A stretch of DNA of 5,483 nt from an uncultured Gammaproteobacteria bacterium (GTDB lineage Bacteria; Pseudomonadota; Gammaproteobacteria; CAJQNE01), in NCBI GenBank assembly GCA_905479545.1, contig CAJQNE010000513.1:1-5483 (forward strand). Reading direction: 5' to 3'. The notes beneath the pieces are model-generated. The model was given only the letters and a program-made list of their open reading frames with translations. It did no database searches and had not been told where the DNA came from. The first letter of the stretch is position 1; the number at the start of each line of letters is the position of its first letter. Shown here one piece after another: positions 1-5,422 of this stretch. Both the position numbers and the translations under genes were made by a program.

Positions 1-770
1 TGCAATGCCGCGATGCTTTTAATATCAAAGAAGATCTCGAACTTCGTAAAACCGAAGATATTCTCGACGAAGTGGATTCGCTGGTCGCCAATAACCGCCA
101 CTGGGAAATGCAGGTGCTGACTCACTCAGATTACGCTCTGAGTGTCGCGCTGAATGAAACCGATGAGCCGATAAATTCGGACGGCACCGAAGAAGACGAA
201 GGCGGTGGCGCTTACATAGCGATGATCGAAGCGCTGCATAAATACGGCCGCAACTTTCCGGCACTACGCCGTAATATTTTTAACGCAATTGTTAGTACCG
301 TATCGTTCGACAGCCGCATCGCCCACTCCTATGGAATCTACGCCAACGTGCGGAATGTGCGGTTTAATGAAATGGAATATCAAGTACCTGCCGAAGCCGG
401 GCCAGCTTGCCTGCGGGAGATAATGCAGACCATTCATAGCCGCAACCTGAACAGCTGGTTCCCGATTGAATATCGCTACGTAAAAGGCGACGACATGTGG
501 CTAAGCCAGTTTAACGGCCGCGACAGCGCTTCTATCTCTATCCACCAGTACTACCAGATGGACTACCACGAGTTTTTCTCCATTATTGAGCCGATATTCT
601 GGAAGTACGATGGCAGACCACATTGGGGCAAGCTGCACACGTTGAACGCCAAACAACTGGCCAACCTCTACCCGAATTTTAAGGATTTCCAGGCCGTTCG
701 CGACGAACTCGACCCGCAGGGCAAAATGCTTAATCCGCATTTGCGTTCGCTGTTTGGCGTGGCTGGCTAA
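1..770 (+). CDS. FAD-linked oxidoreductase, D-arabinono-1,4-lactone oxidase (ALO) type C-terminal domain, 5' truncated by the window edge
   Basis: The reading frame is open from the first complete codon (position 3) to TAA at 768-770, giving 255 visible residues, so the true start and the N-terminal FAD-binding (PCMH-type) domain lie off the window. A GTG at 72 sits inside this open frame and is not taken as the start. The C-terminal part carries the ALO/gulonolactone oxidase hallmark RPHWGK (DNA about 622-639), then a NLYPNF segment, and ends in the typical DPQGKMLNPHLRSLFG block (DNA about 711-758). Family members oxidise sugar lactones or other alcohols with covalently or tightly bound FAD; the HWxK motif belongs to the catalytic domain. 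The exact substrate cannot be told from this fragment, and bacterial relatives are often annotated only as FAD-binding oxidoreductases. The gene converges on mcd and has no visible functional tie to it. Confidence 0.8.
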   Translation, partial: QCRDAFNIKEDLELRKTEDILDEVDSLVANNRHWEMQVLTHSDYALSVALNETDEPINSDGTEEDEGGGAYIAMIEALHKYGRNFPALRRNIFNAIVSTVSFDSRIAHSYGIYANVRNVRFNEMEYQVPAEAGPACLREIMQTIHSRNLNSWFPIEYRYVKGDDMWLSQFNGRDSASISIHQYYQMDYHEFFSIIEPIFWKYDGRPHWGKLHTLNAKQLANLYPNFKDFQAVRDELDPQGKMLNPHLRSLFGVAG

Positions 771-813
771 GAGCTGGTGTAGAAAAAAAACCGCATTTAG
801 CGAATAAGCGCGA

Positions 814-904
814 CTACGTGCGTAGGTGGCATTACGCAGCATACCGACAGCCAGAGCTTAGCAAGTAGCGAGGTTCTGTCGGCTTGCAAGCGAAGCCGAC
901 CTAC
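814..904. repeat. Foldable repeat-like intergenic stretch with nested and mutually exclusive inverted repeats
   Basis: This stretch lies between the oxidase stop codon and its terminator. It contains CTACG-tg-CGTAG (814-825). GTAGGT (822-827) pairs with ACCTAC (899-904). CCGACAG (844-850) pairs perfectly with CTGTCGG (876-882). GTCGGCTT (878-885) pairs perfectly with AAGCCGAC (893-900). The last two stems share bases 878-882, so only one can form at a time. No open frame with coding character is seen here. The layout resembles degenerate REP-type intergenic elements built on GTAGGTCGGCTT / AAGCCGACCTAC arms, but assignment to a named repeat family is inference. Confidence 0.45.
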
Positions 905-921
905 CGAAACTCTTTGCTTTT

Positions 922-943
922 CCGGTGTTTACCGGTTTTTTTT
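922..943 (+). terminator. Intrinsic terminator for the plus-strand oxidase gene
   Basis: CCGGT (922-926) and ACCGG (931-935) form a perfect 5-bp GC-rich stem with a GTTT tetraloop, followed at once by eight T residues (936-943). The stem is short but the T tract is strong and correctly placed for plus-strand transcription. It lies about 150 bases after the oxidase stop, so the transcript would carry the foldable stretch upstream as its 3' untranslated region. Confidence 0.6.
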
Positions 944-967
944 GCTCACTCTCTCAGTACCAGCAAC

Positions 968-1001
968 AAAAAAGCTGGCAGCTAATAGAAAAGCTGTCAG
1001 C
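968..1001 (-). terminator. Intrinsic terminator for the minus-strand ccr-epi-mcd transcript
   Basis: On the minus strand GCTGACAGCT (1001-992) and AGCTGCCAGC (983-974) form a 10-bp stem with one A-C mismatch and an 8-base loop (984-991), followed immediately by six T residues (plus-strand A run 968-973). It begins 35 bases after the mcd stop codon, the expected place for the end of the operon, and faces the opposite-strand terminator at 922-943. Confidence 0.85.
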
Positions 1002-1036
1002 CATATTGACGTAGGCTTAGAACCCGCGGTCGTACC

Positions 1037-2725
1037 CTAGGCGGCTTTGTCGACTTTACCCGCTTGATCGATAAGTGTACGAGCGACTACTTTCAGCGCC
1101 AGGGTTTCTTCCGCACCTTCAAAAATAGACAGCACGCGAGCATCAACAAAATAGCGGCTGACATCAGTCTCTTCCGCGTACCCCATACCGCCGTGAATCT
1201 GCAGCGCTTCAGAGGTAACGTACTGCGCGGCTTTACAGGCATAAAGCTTCACTAAGCTGGCTTCCATCTGACCCTTGCCGGCATCTAGCTGGCGAGCCAC
1301 CGAGTAGCTGAATTCGCGGGTTGCAGTGAGCAACGACGCCATACGGGCTATTTTCACCCGGGTTAATTGGTAGTTGCCGATTGGCTGGCCGAATACTTTG
1401 CGGTCCGTTGAGTAGCTGACGGCTTTTTCGAACGCAGCGCGCATAACGCCATTGGCACGAGCTGAAGTTTGAATCCGGCCACCGGTCATGCCGGCCATTA
1501 CCAGGTAGAAGCCACGGCCAAGGCCTTCTTCTTCGCCAACGACATTCTCGTCTGGCACAAAGACATTGTCGTAAAACACATCGAATGAGTGCATGCCGCG
1601 ATAGCCAATGGTGGGAATCGCCTTGCCGGTAAGCTTGCCGCCGCCCGGCTGTGTGTATTCAAATGAATGGCCATCGGACCTATCTTTTTCGACCATAAAC
1701 ATAGTCAGGCCTTTATGGCCTAAACTCATGTCCGGATCGGTACGGGCCAAGGTTAGCAGCACGCCTGCTTTACCCGCGAAGGTACACCAGGCTTTAGCAC
1801 CGTTGAGAATCCAACCGCCCTCGGTACGAACGGCTTTTAGCTGCATACCCGCTACATCTGAGCCGAAATTTGGCTCAGTGAAGGCAATACCTACTAACGG
1901 ATTACCTTCGGCTATACCGGGTAGCCACTTGGCTTTCTGCGCTTCAGTGCCGCCTTTCAGCAGCGCCCGCGACATAATTTCAGGCCGGGTTATCAATGAA
2001 CCCGCTGCCGCCAGCGAACCACGCGAAAGCTCTTCGGTGGTTACGATCATGCCCATGCTTTCTTCATGGTCGTCTGGCTGTAGGCCACCAAACTTCTCTG
2101 GAATAGACAGACCCAGGCAGCCCATCTCAATCAACGGCTGCAGAATATCGTCCGGCACAATATCGTCGTTCCGATGGATGTGCTCAGCCCGCGGCATAAC
2201 CTCTTCGGTAGCGAACTTACGGAAGGTATCGCGAATCATTTCCGCGTCTTCACCGATTTCCGATACACCCAGACGACCGTCACGGCTGATAATGAGCTCG
2301 CCCAGCGCCTCTAGCTTGGCGCTACTGTAATGCTCTGCGACAAACTCGATGAGCATGGTGCCAAACAGCGTTTCAGCCATACGACTGGCGTTACTGGCAT
2401 AGCCATAATCAGCGGGCCGCGCAACCAAACGGCCACGAATATTGCTCACCGCTTCAGCAACGAAGGTTAACGCCAGCTGCGGTTCAATATCACCACCACC
2501 GTGTTCATAGGCAGCTTCAGCATATTCAACGATATGCCGCGCTGCTTTTACCTCGGCATCACAAAATGCCAGCTCATAGCTTGGCAGTTGAACCGTATCC
2601 AGTTTGGCGGACGAAAGCCGACCGTTTTCCAGACAGGTTTCATTGAGATATTTCCATGCTGCAGCGACCTCGCCCGCCAGAATATCGATAACCGCGTGGG
2701 CGTTCTTTAATTGTTCCATGCTCAT
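1037..2725 (-). CDS. mcd: (2S)-methylsuccinyl-CoA dehydrogenase (ethylmalonyl-CoA pathway)
   Basis: The 562-residue product is an FAD-dependent acyl-CoA dehydrogenase, cytoplasmic, that would oxidise (2S)-methylsuccinyl-CoA to mesaconyl-CoA and pass electrons to electron-transfer flavoprotein. Residues 1 to about 155 form an extra N-terminal helical region absent from ordinary dehydrogenases of about 380-400 residues; this extension and a total length near 550 are typical of Mcd. The dehydrogenase core follows: AFTEPNFGSD (281-290) is the FAD/substrate-binding signature, QIHGGMGY (509-516) the second family signature, and Glu536 in IFEG aligns with the catalytic base of the medium- and short-chain enzymes (YEGT), with Ala in place of the usual Thr. 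ATG at 2725 is chosen; a second ATG lies two codons later and the Shine-Dalgarno match (AAGAG, about 11 bases upstream) is weak. It lies downstream of ccr and epi on the same strand, which strongly supports Mcd over a generic fatty acyl-CoA dehydrogenase. Confidence 0.9.
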   Translation of the reverse strand: MSMEQLKNAHAVIDILAGEVAAAWKYLNETCLENGRLSSAKLDTVQLPSYELAFCDAEVKAARHIVEYAEAAYEHGGGDIEPQLALTFVAEAVSNIRGRLVARPADYGYASNASRMAETLFGTMLIEFVAEHYSSAKLEALGELIISRDGRLGVSEIGEDAEMIRDTFRKFATEEVMPRAEHIHRNDDIVPDDILQPLIEMGCLGLSIPEKFGGLQPDDHEESMGMIVTTEELSRGSLAAAGSLITRPEIMSRALLKGGTEAQKAKWLPGIAEGNPLVGIAFTEPNFGSDVAGMQLKAVRTEGGWILNGAKAWCTFAGKAGVLLTLARTDPDMSLGHKGLTMFMVEKDRSDGHSFEYTQPGGGKLTGKAIPTIGYRGMHSFDVFYDNVFVPDENVVGEEEGLGRGFYLVMAGMTGGRIQTSARANGVMRAAFEKAVSYSTDRKVFGQPIGNYQLTRVKIARMASLLTATREFSYSVARQLDAGKGQMEASLVKLYACKAAQYVTSEALQIHGGMGYAEETDVSRYFVDARVLSIFEGAEETLALKVVARTLIDQAGKVDKAA

Positions 2726-2811
2726 AAAATATTGCTCTTAAAACGTTGTGTGCCCACGGCTACTGATGTAAGAATCGATACATGGGTGCCATATCGGTTA
2801 GCCGTTAAATT

Positions 2812-2893
2812 CCGTTCGGCCTGAGCCTGTCGAAGGTCTGGCTGAGTTGGTAGGCCTTCGATGCTTCGACTTGCTCAGCATCAGGCTGAACGG
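2812..2893. repeat. Imperfect inverted repeat, dispersed intergenic (REP-like) element between epi and mcd
   Basis: The outer arms CCGTTCGGCCTGA (2812-2824) and TCAGGCTGAACGG (2881-2893) are complementary at 12 of 13 positions, the odd pair being G-T on the plus strand. Inside, GTCGAAG (2829-2835) pairs with CTTCGAC (2864-2870), or alternatively TCGAAGG (2830-2836) with CCTTCGA (2855-2861). The wording CCGTTC..CTGAGC..GTCGAAGG resembles a dispersed intergenic palindrome seen in many proteobacterial genomes (from general knowledge, not searched). It fills most of the 194-base epi-mcd gap. No T tract follows on the minus strand, so it does not look like a terminator for ccr-epi; it could stabilise or trim the transcript. 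Confidence 0.7.
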
Positions 2894-2919
2894 TTTTCTG
2901 TATGTCTCCGAAGCACTAG

Positions 2920-3324
2920 TTACTTCTTAGCGCAAACTTCCAGCAGTGTGCCGTGTGTGCTTTTCGGGTGCAAAAACGCAATACGATTGCCATGCGCGCC
3001 GTCGCGCGCCTGCTCATCGATCAGCAGGAAGCCTTCGTTTTTCAGGCGTACGATTTCTGCGTCAACATCGTCTACCTGCATAGCGATATGCTGAATGCCA
3101 CCACGGCCGGAGTTTTTATCGATATAGCGCGCGATAGCGCTCCTGGGATCTGTGGCTTCCAGTAATTCGAAATACGACTCACCAACCCGAAAAAAGGCGG
3201 TACGTACCTTCTGGTCGTCAACTTCTTCAATACCCACCAGCTCCATGCCGAGCTTTTTATAGGTTTCAACGGCTTCGTCGAGATTCGTTACGGCAATGCC
3301 GATATGGTCGATTTTTTTAATCAT
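2920..3324 (-). CDS. epi: Methylmalonyl-CoA / ethylmalonyl-CoA epimerase (VOC family)
   Basis: The 134-residue protein belongs to the vicinal oxygen chelate superfamily and would interconvert (2S)- and (2R)-ethylmalonyl-CoA and methylmalonyl-CoA, feeding the B12-dependent mutases. Two beta-alpha-beta-beta-beta halves are visible: IDHIGIAV at residues 5-12 opens the first and IQHIAMQVDD at 77-86 the second. His7, Glu53 (FELLE), His79 and Glu129 (LLEV) fall at the positions of the metal ligands His12, Gln65, His91 and Glu141 of the Propionibacterium shermanii enzyme; GNRIAFLHPKS (112-122) is also family typical. I chose ATG at 3324: a GTG at 3372 would add 16 residues, but it falls in the loop of an RNA hairpin, and the family normally starts a few residues before IDHI. 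A weak GGAA lies five bases upstream of the ATG. The gene sits 78 bases after ccr and 194 before mcd. Confidence 0.92.
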   Translation of the reverse strand: MIKKIDHIGIAVTNLDEAVETYKKLGMELVGIEEVDDQKVRTAFFRVGESYFELLEATDPRSAIARYIDKNSGRGGIQHIAMQVDDVDAEIVRLKNEGFLLIDEQARDGAHGNRIAFLHPKSTHGTLLEVCAKK

Positions 3325-3351
3325 TGGCTTTCCAAAGCAAGTTGAAGACAA

Positions 3352-3390
3352 GGCAGCGACTGGCAGATTCACTATCCGCCAGCCGCTGCC
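3352..3390 (-). other. Strong intercistronic RNA hairpin between ccr and epi
   Basis: Bases 3352-3368 and 3374-3390 pair over 17 positions with a 5-base loop (3369-3373). On the plus strand two positions (3359/3383 and 3365/3377) are A-C mismatches, but in the minus-strand RNA both become G-U wobbles, so the stem is unbroken only in the ccr-epi transcript. It starts 12 bases after the ccr stop and ends 27 bases before the epi ATG. No T tract follows, so it is unlikely to be a simple terminator. A role in protecting the upstream ccr message from 3' decay or setting the ccr:epi ratio is inferred. Confidence 0.75.
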
Positions 3391-3402
3391 GCACAGTGTT
3401 AC

Positions 3403-4647
3403 CTATTTGCTAGCGCCGAGGCCCGCCTCAGGCGCGCCGACCAGAATCGACATATTGCCAGCCGGGTGCTTGTTTTCGTACATCATCTGGTGTGAATCAG
3501 GCAGCTGCGCCCAGGTAAAGGTTTTTGACAAGCAAGGGTCAATCTTGCCATCCAGTACCAGATCGTTAAAGCCCCGCGCCTGGTCATCATTAGCAAAATG
3601 CGAGCCCTGGAAGCGCTTCTGACGCATCCACAGATAACGCAGATCGACATTCGCATTGAAGCCAGAGGTACCGGCACAAATAACCACCATGCCGCCGGTT
3701 TCACAAACAAAAATAGAACTCGGCACAGTGTTCTCGCCGGGGTGTTCAAATACGATGTTAGCGCCGCGCTTCTCGCCCAGTGCTTCCCAAAAACCTTTAC
3801 CAAAGGTTTTGGCACCCTTGAACCATTCGCCGTAAGCCGCTTTATCATTCAGGTCAGGTAGCTGGCCCCAATGGTCGTAGTCTTTGCGGTTCATTACGCC
3901 GACAGCACCGAGCTTTTTGCAGTATTCAACTTTGCTGTCGTCAGAAATAACCGCCACGGCCTTTCCGCCGAGCGCGTTCACAATCTGAATCGCCATTGAG
4001 CCGAGGCCGCCAGAACCGCCCCAAACCAATACGGCATCGTCTTTTTTAACCTGGTGTGGTGCCCAGCCCATCAGCATGCGGTAAGCAGTTGCGCCTACCA
4101 GCATGTAGGCCGCGGACTCTTCCCAGGTCATGTGCTTTGGTTTTGGCACGGCTTGGTGCGCCTGAACCTTAGTGAACTGAGCGAAGCTGCCCCAGTTAGT
4201 TTCGTAGCCCCAGATGCGGAAAGTCGGTGAGTACATCGGGTCTTTACCAGACTTAACCATTTCACAGTCACGGCTCCACTTGCCGCAGTGCAGTACGACT
4301 TCGTCGCCAACTTTTACGCTGGTTACGTCTTTACCAATTTTGTAGACGATGCCGGAGGCATCTGAACCACCAATGTGGAACTCTTCCGGCTCGCCAGCTT
4401 TGTTGCGCGAGCCGATAACGTTTACCGGATGACCGAGGCCCGCCCAGACATTGTTGTAGTTAACACCTGCCGCCATGACATAAACGAGAATTTCGTCACC
4501 GGCAATTTCAGGGACATCAATAACTTCTTGCTCAAATGCTTTCATCGGCTCGCCGAAACGCTCAGGGCGAATAACCCAGGAATGCATTTGTGCAGGTACT
4601 TCACCAACGGGCGGCTGTTCGCCCATTGCATAAACAGATTTGGTCAT
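3403..4647 (-). CDS. ccr: Crotonyl-CoA carboxylase/reductase
   Basis: This 414-residue cytoplasmic enzyme of the medium-chain dehydrogenase/reductase superfamily reductively carboxylates crotonyl-CoA with NADPH and CO2 to (2S)-ethylmalonyl-CoA, the committed step of the ethylmalonyl-CoA pathway. The catalytic domain opens with GVNYNNVWAGLG (61-72). The Rossmann motif VWGGSGGLGS (208-217) binds NADPH. FEHPGE (300-305) and LWMRQKRFQGSHFAN (339-353) are characteristic of the Ccr clade. By motif alignment to the Kitasatospora setae enzyme, CO2-pocket residues Asn81, Glu171 and His365 correspond to Asn65, Glu149 (in WGYET) and His350, all present; Phe170 is replaced by Tyr148. ATG at 4647 has a good Shine-Dalgarno (AGGAG) eight bases upstream. 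It is the first pathway gene of the ccr-epi-mcd block, after a 218-base gap from the SRPBCC gene that may hold its promoter. It ends with TAG, and its length is close to but slightly below that of alphaproteobacterial Ccr (about 430). Confidence 0.95.
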   Translation of the reverse strand: MTKSVYAMGEQPPVGEVPAQMHSWVIRPERFGEPMKAFEQEVIDVPEIAGDEILVYVMAAGVNYNNVWAGLGHPVNVIGSRNKAGEPEEFHIGGSDASGIVYKIGKDVTSVKVGDEVVLHCGKWSRDCEMVKSGKDPMYSPTFRIWGYETNWGSFAQFTKVQAHQAVPKPKHMTWEESAAYMLVGATAYRMLMGWAPHQVKKDDAVLVWGGSGGLGSMAIQIVNALGGKAVAVISDDSKVEYCKKLGAVGVMNRKDYDHWGQLPDLNDKAAYGEWFKGAKTFGKGFWEALGEKRGANIVFEHPGENTVPSSIFVCETGGMVVICAGTSGFNANVDLRYLWMRQKRFQGSHFANDDQARGFNDLVLDGKIDPCLSKTFTWAQLPDSHQMMYENKHPAGNMSILVGAPEAGLGASK

Positions 4648-4655
4648 TATTGACG

Positions 4656-4660
4656 CTCCT
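4656..4660 (-). promoter_or_regulatory. Ribosome binding site of ccr
   Basis: AGGAG on the minus strand lies eight bases before the ccr ATG at 4647. It is the best Shine-Dalgarno of the three pathway genes, consistent with Ccr being made at a higher level than Epi and Mcd. Confidence 0.75.
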
Positions 4661-4779
4661 AAGGGATACTAAAAATTGACTGCGCCGGCAACAGGCCGCT
4701 CGCAAATTTTCTTATAATTTATTGTTTTTATTGATTTTTTCCACTGCCAGCGGGAAACGAAGGCAAAAATGGACGCGCG

Positions 4780-4816
4780 ATTGTAGACAATTCGGTGGAA
4801 TAAATCACCCACCGAA
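4780..4816 (-). promoter_or_regulatory. Candidate ccr promoter overlapped by a perfect palindrome (possible operator)
   Basis: Reading the minus strand, TTCGGTGG (4816-4809) and CCACCGAA (4798-4791) form a perfect 8-bp inverted repeat with a 10-base spacer. A sigma70-like -10 TACAAT lies at 4785-4780, and 17 bases upstream is a weak -35 GTGATT (4808-4803) that falls in the palindrome spacer. TTGT-ct-ACAA (4790-4781) is a second small palindrome overlapping the -10. This would give a ccr leader of roughly 125 bases. As RNA the 8-bp repeat could fold, but no T run follows, so an operator is preferred over a terminator of the SRPBCC gene. This is prediction only. Confidence 0.35.
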
Positions 4817-4826
4817 CCCTCAATTG

Positions 4827-4843
4827 CGTTGCGAATCGTTGCG
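4827..4843. repeat. Short direct repeat with one helical-turn spacing upstream of ccr
   Basis: CGTTGCG occurs at 4827-4833 and again at 4837-4843, start to start exactly 10 bases. The pair lies just upstream of the candidate ccr promoter and 22 bases past the SRPBCC stop. Such phasing places both copies on one face of the helix, as for a transcription factor binding in tandem; a chance repeat is possible. Confidence 0.3.
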
Positions 4844-4865
4844 TAAAAACAGCTATTTGGCCGGG

Positions 4866-5396
4866 CTATTTATTCATCGACTCAAGAATATTGCTGAAGC
4901 TACGTTCAACTTCTTTACTCACGAACCAGCCCAATATGGCGTCAAACAGTGGCATATCGACCACACCCTTCGACTCCCAGATCACCTTGGTTTTGAGCAA
5001 ACCTTCGGGCCGCAATGTTAACCGGCCATACTCATGTTTGAGTTTTATCGGCGATGACTGTTTGATTTGGTATTCCATTCGCACCGGCGGCAGGAAATCA
5101 GTAATTTCCTCAACCACGGTGAAGCCACCGACCGCTGTAATTTCCCGGACCGCACCCTCGCCATTTTTCAGCGGGATACCGGCGGTAAGCAGTTTGGAAT
5201 CACTAATGCCGGGAAAGCTTTTCCAATTGGCATGATCCGCCAGCTCTCCAAACACAGTAATAATCGGTTTGTTAACGATGCGTTCAACCTTCACATTAAC
5301 GCCACCGCCGCCCTGCATCTTCATCAACATATTGGCGAGGACGCCAACGATGGCCACAATCACCAGCAGCGTTATTAGTTTTTTAATGAGTCCCAT
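4866..5396 (-). CDS. Membrane-anchored SRPBCC (START/polyketide cyclase-like) family protein
   Basis: The 176-residue product begins MGLIKK followed by a hydrophobic helix (about residues 7-24) that reads as a single N-terminal membrane anchor, with no signal peptidase or lipobox motif seen. A glycine run (29-32) links it to a domain from about residue 33 to 175 with the SRPBCC pattern: VKVERIVNKPI (35-45), then NW..FPGI (58-64), a set of beta strands (E/R-I-TAVGGFTVVEEI, 85-99; RMEYQIKQ, 106-113; GRLTLRP, 124-130; TKVIWESKG, 136-144) and a final amphipathic helix KEVERSFSNILESMNK. The family binds hydrophobic ligands in a helix-grip cavity, but the ligand here is unknown and no enzymatic role can be given. 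ATG at 5396 follows a strong Shine-Dalgarno. It precedes ccr on the same strand by 218 bases, so it may be a separate unit. Confidence 0.82.
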   Translation of the reverse strand: MGLIKKLITLLVIVAIVGVLANMLMKMQGGGGVNVKVERIVNKPIITVFGELADHANWKSFPGISDSKLLTAGIPLKNGEGAVREITAVGGFTVVEEITDFLPPVRMEYQIKQSSPIKLKHEYGRLTLRPEGLLKTKVIWESKGVVDMPLFDAILGWFVSKEVERSFSNILESMNK

Positions 5397-5402
5397 CGTG
5401 CT

Positions 5403-5409
5403 CTCCTCC
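5403..5409 (-). promoter_or_regulatory. Strong ribosome binding site of the SRPBCC gene
   Basis: GGAGGAG on the minus strand ends six bases before the ATG at 5396. It fixes the start codon and implies efficient translation. It lies in the 26-base gap after the preceding gene's stop, which favours co-transcription with that gene. Confidence 0.8.
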
Positions 5410-5422
5410 GCCGAAGCAGAAT

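Noticed and set aside
72..770. GTG at 72 as the start of the oxidase gene
   Set aside because: The frame is open upstream to the window edge and the family needs a long N-terminal FAD-binding domain, so this is an internal valine codon.
501..842. Minus-strand open frame of 113 codons
   Set aside because: It is antisense to the well-supported C-terminal domain of the oxidase and extends into the foldable intergenic repeat; no domain is recognisable.
1608..2330. Plus-strand open frame of 240 codons
   Set aside because: It lies wholly antisense to mcd, whose protein shows continuous family motifs; the plus-strand translation is serine/proline-rich with no recognisable domain.
2861..3094. Plus-strand open frame of 77 codons beginning inside the inverted repeat
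   Set aside because: Its first residues are just a translation of the palindromic repeat and the remainder is antisense to epi.
3325..3372. GTG at 3372 as the start of epi (16 extra residues)
   Set aside because: The added residues do not resemble the family, the codon lies in the loop of a strong hairpin, and ATG at 3324 gives the normal epimerase start.
4708..4740. AT-rich stretch with TATAAG on the minus strand as the ccr promoter
   Set aside because: TATAAG (4716-4711) has no acceptable -35 at 16-18 bases upstream; the AT richness alone is not enough to call a promoter.
4791..4816. Perfect 8-bp inverted repeat as the SRPBCC terminator
   Set aside because: The stem is GC-rich and 49 bases past the stop, but the bases after it on the minus strand (TTGTCTAC) are not a T tract.
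4722..5021. Plus-strand open frame of 99 codons upstream of ccr
   Set aside because: It overlaps the SRPBCC gene antisense and the AT-rich leader region, with no ribosome binding site or domain.
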